This document shows positions 26,090 to 34,063 of a DNA stretch of 35,786 bases, piece by piece. The stretch's first letter is position 1. Each line of letters starts with the position of its first letter. Position numbers and translations under genes: made by a program. A model generated the notes under the pieces. The model did no database searches, had not been told where the DNA came from, and worked only from the letters and a program-made list of their open reading frames with translations. The stretch spans positions 1-35,786 of the forward strand of contig JAJQGF010000301.1 in NCBI GenBank assembly GCA_021200695.1, in the 5' to 3' direction. The DNA comes from Lachnospiraceae bacterium. GTDB taxonomy: Bacteria > Bacillota > Clostridia > Lachnospirales > Lachnospiraceae.

Positions 26090-27220
26090 ATGAAGTACAA
26101 TTTTAACGTCCCACCATATGCAGAAAAGTCAATGGAATATATTAAGGAATGTGTGGTAAACCAGAAGATATGCGGAGACGGCGCATATACCGTTAAATGC
26201 AATGAATGGTTTGAGAAAAGAACAGGCACTGCAAAATGCCTTTTAACCACATCCTGCACACATGCAACTGAGCTTGCGGCGCTTCTTGCGGACATCAGCG
26301 AGGGGGATGAGGTCATCATGCCGGCATATACCTTTGTGTCTACGGCGGATGCCTTTGTGCTGAGAGGTGCAATTCCTGTCTTCGTTGATATACGTCCCGA
26401 CACAATGAATATTGATGAAAAGCTGATTGAGGCCGCGGTAACGGACAGGACAAGAGCTATTGTGCCTGTGCATTATGCGGGAATTGCCTGTGAGATGGAT
26501 ACAATTATGGATATTGCCGCAAGACATAAGCTTAAGGTTATTGAGGATGCGGCGCAGGGAGTTATGTCAGCTTACAAGGGCAGATCATTGGGAACAATCG
26601 GCGACTTTGGATGTTACAGCTTCCATGAGACTAAAAATTACAGCATGGGAGAGGGTGGCGCGCTGCTTATAAGGAATGAGGAGGATATTGAAAATGCTGA
26701 AATTATACGCGAAAAAGGTACAAACAGAAGTAAATATTTCAGAGGGCAGATAGATAAGTATACATGGGTGAATTACGGCTCGTCATATCTTCCAAGCGAT
26801 TTGAATGCCGCATATCTTTACGCACAGCTTGAGATTGCAGAGGAGATAAATTCAGCGCGGATTGAGTGCTGGAGCCGTTATTATGAAAACCTTACACCAC
26901 TTATGGAGAGTGGACACCTTGAGCTTCCCACGGTTCCCGAGGGCTGTGTACACAATGCGCATATGTTTTACATAAAAGCCGCAGATATGGAGGAGAGAAC
27001 AGCTCTGATTAATTTCCTCAAAGCCAACGATATTCTTTCGGTATTTCATTATATACCGCTGCATACCGCACCGGCGGGAAAGAAATTCGGTCGTTTTCAC
27101 GGAGAGGACAGGTATACGACGAGGGAGAGTGAGAGATTGGCGCGTCTTCCCATGTATTATGGGCTGAAGCCTGAAGATGTGGATTATATTTGCGATAAGG
27201 TAAAGGAATTCTATAAATAA
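26090..27220 (+). CDS. wecE: TDP-4-amino-4,6-dideoxygalactose transaminase
   Basis: A 376-residue DegT/DnrJ/EryC1 aminotransferase, the same length as Escherichia coli WecE as I recall it and very similar throughout: GDEVIMPAYTFVSTADAFVL, PVHYAGIACEMDTIM, VIEDAAQGVM, and the PLP-lysine segment FHETKNYSMGEGG (about residues 179-191). It converts TDP-4-keto-6-deoxyglucose to TDP-4-amino-4,6-dideoxygalactose (Fuc4N). It does not resemble PseC. The genes for TDP-4-keto-6-deoxyglucose and the usual WecD acetyltransferase are not in the window. AAAGGAAAA precedes ATG 26090. Confidence 0.93.
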   Translation: MKYNFNVPPYAEKSMEYIKECVVNQKICGDGAYTVKCNEWFEKRTGTAKCLLTTSCTHATELAALLADISEGDEVIMPAYTFVSTADAFVLRGAIPVFVDIRPDTMNIDEKLIEAAVTDRTRAIVPVHYAGIACEMDTIMDIAARHKLKVIEDAAQGVMSAYKGRSLGTIGDFGCYSFHETKNYSMGEGGALLIRNEEDIENAEIIREKGTNRSKYFRGQIDKYTWVNYGSSYLPSDLNAAYLYAQLEIAEEINSARIECWSRYYENLTPLMESGHLELPTVPEGCVHNAHMFYIKAADMEERTALINFLKANDILSVFHYIPLHTAPAGKKFGRFHGEDRYTTRESERLARLPMYYGLKPEDVDYICDKVKEFYK

Positions 27221-27246
27221 TTTTAGCAGGTGGCTCGGACAGATTA

Positions 27247-28680
27247 ATGAAGAATGCGGAATCAGGTATGCGAAAGCTTACAAAACATATTATTGCCGTG
27301 GCGGGAAGAATTCTCTTCATGGGCTTTACTGTTCAGATTATTTTCGGAATAGTCTGGATGGCAGTCAATTTTGCGCATTGTCAGCAATTTGAAGAGGCTG
27401 ACAGTCTGCTTTATCCTGCCGTTCTTATGATTGCAAAGGGGATGGGAAGGATATTTCCTGTCCCCTATTATTGTTTTGTATATATTTTTCAGGCGGGGCT
27501 TTGCCTTTATTCGGTCTATTTCTTTGAGGGAGTTATATTGGCAGTTTTTTTCTCCGATGGCACAGGTGCAACGTGGAATGCAGGCAGGAGAGCAGCACAC
27601 AGCAGATTATTCAGGCTTTGGTCGGCTATGGCTGTGGCAACGGCGGTGCCGGTAATGCAATGTGTTATGGCGCTTCTGCCATATTCGCTTACAGGCTCGC
27701 TTCTGCTGACGGAGCTGGGAATAGTAATAAAAACTATTTTTGTAAAAAAGCGGCTGTCGGTTCAGGACATTGTAAAGCTGCTGATATTATGGGCGCTTTC
27801 GGCGCTTTTGCTGCATGAATATCTGCTCTTTGGCGCGCTTCCGACAGTAATTGCAACAGCGGCGCAATTTTTCAGGGCGGCAGCTGGCCCTTCATCAAAA
27901 GAAAGGATAACAGGGTTGAAGAGGGCTGCGTATAAGGCAGCGGCGGCAGCCGTTGTGCTTGGCATGCTGTCCGCTGTCTATGGCGTCTGCGAGAGCAGAG
28001 GAATATATGAGGAGAAGAATCCCAATCTGATTAAGGGCCTGTTTAGCAGGACCTGTCTCACAACAGTGCTTTGGGATTGGGACACCTGGACCGATGAGCT
28101 TGTGGATGGACTTGCATGGGAGGTAAGGTACAGCGCAGCATACTATGCTGACAATATTACCCTTGAAGTGGAGCCGTATATAGACGAAAGGTACGGTGGC
28201 AGCGCAAATGAATTTTATCTTAGTACGATAAGCACTGCATGGCAGAGCTACAGAACTGATATAATACATGAAACACTGTGGGATATTGCAGGATATGCCA
28301 TATCTCCGGTAATAATCAGACGACAGCTTTCCGGTCTTGGCTATATGTCGCTTACCGCCAGAAACTATGACATGATGAAGCGTACTGCTCCGAGGCTTAC
28401 GAAGTATTATGTCAATTTCTTTTTGGATTGGTTTATTGCCGCACTTGTAATTGCCGCTGTATGTGCTGTCTTCGCGGCGGCAGACAAAATGATAAGAAAA
28501 CACGCAGCTGTGGCTGCCGCCCTATCAGTCGCTCCTGCATGTATGTGCGTAAGATATGCTCTTATGGGCGCGGGAATAATGGATTATAAAAGGACTTTGA
28601 TTATAACGGCACTCTGGATAATATTTATTCAGTTTCCCATATTCGGACAGGCTTATAGAGGTGAGGCAGATTTTGAATAA
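27247..28680 (+). CDS. Polytopic membrane protein of unknown function
   Basis: A 477-residue protein I do not recognise. It has about eight to ten helices, with a large extracellular stretch between about residues 250 and 390 containing WDWDTWTDELVDGLAWEV and EVEPYIDERYGG, then three C-terminal helices. The first extracellular segment holds CQQFEEADSLLYP, an acidic patch like that of GT-C enzymes, but this is weak. Ribosome site AGCAGGTGG is about 15 bases before ATG 27247; ATG 27268 is another option. It overlaps the start of the next gene. Context suggests a part in surface glycan assembly. Confidence 0.7.
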   Translation: MKNAESGMRKLTKHIIAVAGRILFMGFTVQIIFGIVWMAVNFAHCQQFEEADSLLYPAVLMIAKGMGRIFPVPYYCFVYIFQAGLCLYSVYFFEGVILAVFFSDGTGATWNAGRRAAHSRLFRLWSAMAVATAVPVMQCVMALLPYSLTGSLLLTELGIVIKTIFVKKRLSVQDIVKLLILWALSALLLHEYLLFGALPTVIATAAQFFRAAAGPSSKERITGLKRAAYKAAAAAVVLGMLSAVYGVCESRGIYEEKNPNLIKGLFSRTCLTTVLWDWDTWTDELVDGLAWEVRYSAAYYADNITLEVEPYIDERYGGSANEFYLSTISTAWQSYRTDIIHETLWDIAGYAISPVIIRRQLSGLGYMSLTARNYDMMKRTAPRLTKYYVNFFLDWFIAALVIAAVCAVFAAADKMIRKHAAVAAALSVAPACMCVRYALMGAGIMDYKRTLIITALWIIFIQFPIFGQAYRGEADFE

Positions 28681-30400
28681 AATTAAGCATGCAGATGGCG
28701 AAAAACTGAATAGACTTGTGTTTACTGCCGGGCTTGCAGCGGTTCTTTTCATGGCGCTGCCGTATATACTGCTTGGTCAGGACTCTGTTTTTGTGTATCA
28801 CGACCAGCTTGACGGAGAACTGATAGCATATATACTGCAGGCAAAGCATTTGTTTGGAGGGGATACTCTGCCTGAGTTTATGGGCGGAGTGTATAAGACG
28901 GCACTGACCGTTCCGGCGCCTGCCGCACTCCTTATTTTTAAGGCTATGAGCCCATTTGCGGCTCTTGTGGTCATGCAGCTTTTTGGAAGCATTATAGGAT
29001 ATGTCGGGATGTATGGTCTGGTGAAATATGCTACGGGACGCTCCATTATTGCCGCTGCCGTCGGAGTAATATATGGCTATCTGCCATTTCTGCCGGTCTA
29101 TGGACTTTCACAATATGGAATTCCCATGCTGATATGGACGTTACTGTACGCGGCGAAAAAGAAGACTAAGGATGCCGTCATTCCCGCGATTATATATGGA
29201 GTTGTCTATGCGCTTAATTCCTCGCTTGTGCTGGTGGGCTTTGCGGTACTTGGCAGTATGGCGGTGTGGATGCTTATCCTGCTTATAAATAGACAAAAGG
29301 GAACCTGCCGCATTATGGCGGTGGTGTGGCTCTGTATGCTGATTGTGTATATTGTTGAAAATATCTCGCTTATTATGCAGACTCTTGGGATTTCCGACAC
29401 GTATGTATCACATAAGACAGAGTACACATTGCTTGCTGATACATATGTTGGAGGCTTTGTAAGCGCATTTATAAACGGAGGAGAGCACAGCGGGGATTTT
29501 CACAGGTATTTTACCTGGCTTATACTTTTGGAGGCGGTATGCTGCCTTTTGCCTTATGTGCGGGCAAGAATTAAGAACATGAGGATATTAAAGGTAATGT
29601 ACATCTGCGTTGCGGTAAATGCATGCTTTGCTCTTATTACGGCACTCTGGAACGGAGAGCTTGGAGTGATGCTCAGGAGTAATTTCGGAGCATTGGGAGC
29701 ATTTCAGATGGACAGATTTTTATGGATGTCTCCGTGTCTGTGGTATCTGGCTTTTGCCTGCAGTCTTGCACTGCTCATTGAAGCCGGTGCGGCGGCATTT
29801 CTGCCGGTGGCTGTGATGCTGGCTGTATGCGGAGGGAGGGTGCTGCTTGGGAGCAGTTTAAAGCCAAACCTTCAGAAGATGATAAATCCTGAGTACGGTG
29901 CCATAAGCTTTAATGATTATTATGCGGTGGGTGTATTGGATAAGGTGGACGAGTTTATAACTGAGCTTACAGGCAGGCAGAAGGAGGAGTACCGTGTGGT
30001 GAGTCTGGGCATTGACCCGGCGGCGGCGCTGTATCACGGCTTTTACTGCCTTGACGGATATTCAAATAATTATTCTCTTGAGTATAAGCACCGCTTCAGG
30101 CAGATTATTGCCTCTGAGCTTGATAAAAGTGATTATCTTAGTGAATATTTTGACGGCTGGGGAAACAGGTGTTATTTATTCAGCGCGGAATGTCCGGGGT
30201 ATTATACTATTGAAAAGGGCGGTTTTTATTTTCAGGAATATTCAATAGACACAGATGCGCTCAGAAGCATGGGAGGAGAATATATTATATCCGCAGCCTA
30301 TATCGCAAATGCGCAGGAATGCGGGCTTACGCTTCTTAGTGAAGAGCCTTTTGAGACTCAGGAGAGCTACTATAGAATTTATCTGTATGGACTGCAGTAA
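28673..30400 (+). CDS. DUF6044 (YkoS-like) polytopic membrane protein, second copy
   Basis: A 575-residue paralogue of the protein at 5381-7198, with the same order of helices and the same soluble tail. Shared motifs are YHDQLDGELIAYI (first loop), YCLDGYSNNYSLEYKHRF and WGNRCYLF near the C-terminus, and the final EPFETQESYY. The start is taken as TTG 28673, six bases after GTGAGG; GTG 28661 is in frame but lacks ribosome site spacing. It overlaps the previous gene by eight bases. Likely a GT-C-type transferase; no reaction is known to me for the family. Confidence 0.8.
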   Translation: MNKIKHADGEKLNRLVFTAGLAAVLFMALPYILLGQDSVFVYHDQLDGELIAYILQAKHLFGGDTLPEFMGGVYKTALTVPAPAALLIFKAMSPFAALVVMQLFGSIIGYVGMYGLVKYATGRSIIAAAVGVIYGYLPFLPVYGLSQYGIPMLIWTLLYAAKKKTKDAVIPAIIYGVVYALNSSLVLVGFAVLGSMAVWMLILLINRQKGTCRIMAVVWLCMLIVYIVENISLIMQTLGISDTYVSHKTEYTLLADTYVGGFVSAFINGGEHSGDFHRYFTWLILLEAVCCLLPYVRARIKNMRILKVMYICVAVNACFALITALWNGELGVMLRSNFGALGAFQMDRFLWMSPCLWYLAFACSLALLIEAGAAAFLPVAVMLAVCGGRVLLGSSLKPNLQKMINPEYGAISFNDYYAVGVLDKVDEFITELTGRQKEEYRVVSLGIDPAAALYHGFYCLDGYSNNYSLEYKHRFRQIIASELDKSDYLSEYFDGWGNRCYLFSAECPGYYTIEKGGFYFQEYSIDTDALRSMGGEYIISAAYIANAQECGLTLLSEEPFETQESYYRIYLYGLQ

Positions 30401-30422
30401 AAGCGGCAATATTGGAGGAAGC

Positions 30423-32156
30423 ATGGGAGAAGAAAAAAAACACAAGCTAAAAATAATTAAATACCTTCCGGAGCTTCTTGCACTCATTTTGTGCCTGCTT
30501 GTGCTTGGAGGATTTGTCCTTTGCAAGGAGGGTTACCATATGGATGAGCTGCTTAGCTTTGAGCTTGCCAATGCGGAGTTTACTCCGTGGATTGTTCCCA
30601 CGCAGCCGGTAGGACGTCTGGAGAAATTTGTTGTTAATGAAATCAGGGGCGGGTCAGCGGCAGAGACATGGAAAAATATTGCAGAAACCATAAAGGATGT
30701 GATTGCCAATAGAGGAAGCAGCAAAATGCTTTCATATACGGCAGATGTATATGACGAGCCGGTATGGATAGACAGGCAGCAGTTTATTGACTATATAACC
30801 GTGGGAGAGGAGGATGACTTTAATTATTTCTCGGTCTACTTTAATGTTAAGGATGACAACCACCCGCCTTTGCATTTTATGCTTCTGCACACGGTATCAT
30901 CAATATTTAAAGGCAGTATAACACCTGTTATGGGCTGCTCAGTCAACCTTGCTGCGGCAGCGGGAATACTTGTTCTTATTATGAAGCTGGGAGAAATATA
31001 TGCGCGTGCATTTGCAATAGATGAATGCCGTGAATTTAAGCTTACCGCTGCACTTTTCTATGGGCTGTCTGCGGGTGCGGTTGCCACTGTGCTGCTTATA
31101 CGCATGTATGCGCTTGTTACATTTTTCTGTATTGCATATTTTTATATTCATGTTAAAAAGTGGTACGAGGGAGATTTCGGCAGTCATAATAAGCTGCTGG
31201 TTATGGTGACTGTGCTGGGATTTCTTACTCAGTATTTTTTCCTTTTTTATTGTTTTGCGCTGGCTCTTGTCACAATGATATTGATTTTGCGCTCAAAAAG
31301 ATACCGCGATTTGTTTGTATACATCAGGACGATGCTGATTTCGGCAGCTGTCGGGCTTATAGCATTTCCTTTTGCGGTATCAGATGTGTTTTCAAGCGGA
31401 AGAGGCGTGGAGGCTCTGGGTAATCTGGCGCAGGGTATCAGCGGATACGGTGAAAGGCTTGCGGAATTTGCGGAAATTGTTATTGAGAGCTGTGGAGGCT
31501 ACAGGGTGGGAGTGCTGTTCGCAGTTGCGGTTATATTGTCTGTGGCCGGTTTGCTTTTTATAAGGGATTGCGTTGATAAGAAATCCTCCGCACTGCTTTG
31601 GATGCTTTTTGTACCTCCTGTTGTGTATTTTTTTCTCGCGGCGAGAATGGCGCCGTACAGAGTGGACAGATATATGATGCCGATATTTCCATTTGTGCTT
31701 TTTTCACTTATACTGATAATTTTTCTTATATGCAGACACGCAAAGCGATGCGGTACGGCAGTGGCAGTTCTGCTCGTGCTGCTTCAGGCGATGGAAACGT
31801 GTAATTATGACGGCGACTATTTATACACAGGATACAGCGGGCAGCTTGAGGTTGCTGAGGAAAATGCAGACAGTGCATGCATATGCGTTTATGCCGGAGT
31901 AGGCTATTATGAAAATCTGGTGGAATTTACCGATTACGAAAAAACATTGCTTGTGACGCTTGACGAGCTTAACGGGCGCAGCGATACGGAGAGCATTACA
32001 GAGCTGGAAAGGGTTGTGGTGCTTGTGAAATATGGGGTCTCTGTTAACGATGTGGAAAATGTCATGGAGGAGAAGTATGGCTTTGGGAGGGCAGAGCTTT
32101 TGTACAGCACCGGAGAGCTGACGTCGGATACCGTTATGATGTTTGCAAAACGCTGA
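30423..32156 (+). CDS. GT39/PMT-like (GT-C) membrane glycosyltransferase
   Basis: A 577-residue protein with about eleven helices. It shows two marks of GT-C transferases: YHMDELLSFELA in the first extracellular loop (about residues 39-50) and DDNHPPLHFMLLH (about 145-157). The loop between them is unusually long, about 95 residues. A small extracellular domain closes the protein. Family relatives transfer sugars from polyprenyl-phosphate donors to lipids, glycans or proteins. GGAGGAAGC before ATG 30423 decides the start; the frame is open upstream into the previous gene. Substrate unknown. Confidence 0.8.
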   Translation: MGEEKKHKLKIIKYLPELLALILCLLVLGGFVLCKEGYHMDELLSFELANAEFTPWIVPTQPVGRLEKFVVNEIRGGSAAETWKNIAETIKDVIANRGSSKMLSYTADVYDEPVWIDRQQFIDYITVGEEDDFNYFSVYFNVKDDNHPPLHFMLLHTVSSIFKGSITPVMGCSVNLAAAAGILVLIMKLGEIYARAFAIDECREFKLTAALFYGLSAGAVATVLLIRMYALVTFFCIAYFYIHVKKWYEGDFGSHNKLLVMVTVLGFLTQYFFLFYCFALALVTMILILRSKRYRDLFVYIRTMLISAAVGLIAFPFAVSDVFSSGRGVEALGNLAQGISGYGERLAEFAEIVIESCGGYRVGVLFAVAVILSVAGLLFIRDCVDKKSSALLWMLFVPPVVYFFLAARMAPYRVDRYMMPIFPFVLFSLILIIFLICRHAKRCGTAVAVLLVLLQAMETCNYDGDYLYTGYSGQLEVAEENADSACICVYAGVGYYENLVEFTDYEKTLLVTLDELNGRSDTESITELERVVVLVKYGVSVNDVENVMEEKYGFGRAELLYSTGELTSDTVMMFAKR

Positions 32157-32196
32157 TTTTTGACTGCCGTCAGATATATTACGGGGAATAAGAGAT

Positions 32197-33243
32197 ATGA
32201 TTATAATTGGAATATTTCAACTGATATTGTGGGAACTGCTTATACCGACAGCGGCAGGCGTATTTTTTGCCTGTGTTGATGAAAAGGCTGCCAAACCTCC
32301 GCTTATGTGGATTTGCGGGCAAATGCTTTTGTGGACATTGTTTCAGATAAGCTGTGTCCCCTTTGTTTTGCTGGAGATAGATTTTGTTTATTTCGTGCGC
32401 ACATATACGCTTATAGTGGCGGTGACACTTATTGCATCGCTTGCAGTGTACAGGTCAAGGCGTATGAAAATAAAGAGGCAGAGGCTGCAGATAAAATACA
32501 GTCTGTCTGTAAAGGTGTTATGGAGCGTTTTTGCAGTCCTTTTACTGCTTCAGCTGATTTTGTCGGCAGTAATGACATATAGTGACGGAGATGACGCTTT
32601 TTATGTGGCGGTCAGCACCATAACAAACAATGCGGGAACAATGTACAGAAAGCTTCCGTATACGGGAGGCTCTACCGACCTTGATGCAAGGCATGGGCTT
32701 GCGCCGTTTCCCATATGGATATCATACCTTTCGGAGGTTTCCGGCATAAAGGCTGCAGCGGTGGCTCATACCGCTTTACCGATAGCATTGATTGCAATGA
32801 CCTATGCGGTATTTTATTTGATGGCCACAAGACTTGTAAAGAAAGATAATATTCCCCTTTTCCTGATTTTTACTGAAATATTGGTGCTGTTTGGAAACTA
32901 TTCCCATTATACGGCCGAGAATTTTATGATAGCCAGAAGCAGGCAGGGAAAGGCGGCTCTCGGAAATATAATTATTCCAATGCTTATATGGCTGATGCTT
33001 GTTATAGCGGGGCATTTGGGTGAGATGAGAAGGATTTCGGCAAGCACATGGCTTTTGCTTGCGGCAGTGCTGTCTGCGGGGTGTCTGTGCAGCACGCTCG
33101 GAGCTCTGATATGCTGTCTGCTTGTGGGAATCAGTGGACTATGCATGGCATTTACCTATAAAAAGTGGAGAGTGCTGATACACATGGCATTGTGCTGCAT
33201 TCCCTGTGCAGTATATGCGCTTATGTATGCGGCGCTTAAATAG
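32197..33243 (+). CDS. DUF6077-like membrane protein (N-terminal part of the usual architecture)
   Basis: A 348-residue protein with about nine helices. After two or three helices the loop YSDGDDAFYVAVSTITN (about residues 128-144) holds three acidic residues, followed by LDARHGLAPFPIWISYL, a pattern I associate with DUF6077 proteins. Those are usually longer (about 600 residues or more, from memory), and the next gene resembles the missing C-terminal part. GGGGAA nine bases before ATG 32197 supports the start. It ends in a clean TAG after MYAALK. Function unknown; GT-C-like role inferred from the loop. Confidence 0.65.
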   Translation: MIIIGIFQLILWELLIPTAAGVFFACVDEKAAKPPLMWICGQMLLWTLFQISCVPFVLLEIDFVYFVRTYTLIVAVTLIASLAVYRSRRMKIKRQRLQIKYSLSVKVLWSVFAVLLLLQLILSAVMTYSDGDDAFYVAVSTITNNAGTMYRKLPYTGGSTDLDARHGLAPFPIWISYLSEVSGIKAAAVAHTALPIALIAMTYAVFYLMATRLVKKDNIPLFLIFTEILVLFGNYSHYTAENFMIARSRQGKAALGNIIIPMLIWLMLVIAGHLGEMRRISASTWLLLAAVLSAGCLCSTLGALICCLLVGISGLCMAFTYKKWRVLIHMALCCIPCAVYALMYAALK

Positions 33244-33295
33244 ACGAAGGCTTAAATTAAACCAGAGGTAGGTTTTATGGGAAAAGGTGATTTAA

Positions 33296-34057
33296 ATGCT
33301 TGAAAATCTTCTAAGGCTTTTTAGTGAATATATGGGAACGGGACTTATTACAGTGTGGTTTCTTTTTTCTGTGATATATCTTTTTGTCTTTGAGAAAAAG
33401 AAGGAGAAAAGAGTAATGCTTGTCTATATGCCGGTTTTGGCGCTTGTATTATTCTTTAATCCTGCATTTGCCGGTATTGTCTACTCAGTGCTTGATGATG
33501 AGATATATTACAGACTGCTGTGGCTGCTTCCGGTAACCGTGACGACGGCATATACCGTGACGGATATTTACGGAAGGCTTTGCGGCAGAAAGAAAATATA
33601 TTTTGCAGGTGTGGCTGTCGTATTGGTGATTGTGTCAGGAAGTCTTATATATTCGGATTCTAATTTTCATGCTGCCGAGAATGTATACCATGTGCCGGAC
33701 AGCGTTGTTGACATATGTGATGCCATTGAGGTGGAGGGAAGAGAGGTTACGGCAGTTTTTCCTGCGGAGCTGCTCCAATATGTAAGGCAATATTCGGGAA
33801 CGGTATGCATGCCGTATGGCAGGGAGATGATTGTTGACAGATGGAACAATTTTAATGAGCTTTATAATATAATGGAGAGTGATGTGCCTGATGCTTCAGA
33901 GCTTGCATCAGAGGCGAGAAGCCAATCCTGTGTATATATTGTTCTTTCAGAGGATAAGGAAATCGCAGGCAGCCTGGCTGCCTACGATTTTGAAGAGTTT
34001 GGAAAAATAGACGGATATATAATTTATATAGATACACTTGCGGATTTGAGCATTTAA
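33296..34057 (+). CDS. Membrane protein resembling the C-terminal half of DUF6077-type proteins
   Basis: A 253-residue protein with four or five helices (up to about residue 125) and a C-terminal extracellular domain. FFNPAFAG and YYRLLWLLPVTVTTAY (about residues 55-85) look like the end of larger GT-C-type membrane proteins. It lies 52 bases after the previous gene in another frame and has its own AAGGTGA six bases before ATG 33296. It is therefore a separate protein, possibly working as a complex with it. It is the last plus-strand gene of the run and ends six bases from a convergent gene. Confidence 0.65.
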   Translation: MLENLLRLFSEYMGTGLITVWFLFSVIYLFVFEKKKEKRVMLVYMPVLALVLFFNPAFAGIVYSVLDDEIYYRLLWLLPVTVTTAYTVTDIYGRLCGRKKIYFAGVAVVLVIVSGSLIYSDSNFHAAENVYHVPDSVVDICDAIEVEGREVTAVFPAELLQYVRQYSGTVCMPYGREMIVDRWNNFNELYNIMESDVPDASELASEARSQSCVYIVLSEDKEIAGSLAAYDFEEFGKIDGYIIYIDTLADLSI

Positions 34058-34063
34058 TGTGGC

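Noticed and set aside
26090-27220. Assignment of the aminotransferase as PseC
   Set aside because: The sequence follows WecE closely in length and in several long motifs, unlike PseC.
32160-32180. TTGACT and TATATT before the DUF6077-like gene
   Set aside because: Spacing is only nine bases, so this is not a usable sigma-A promoter; the gene is probably in the upstream transcript.
33967-33983. AGGCAG/CTGCCT hairpin as a possible terminator
   Set aside because: Lies inside the coding sequence about 75 bases before the stop and has no U-tract directly after it.
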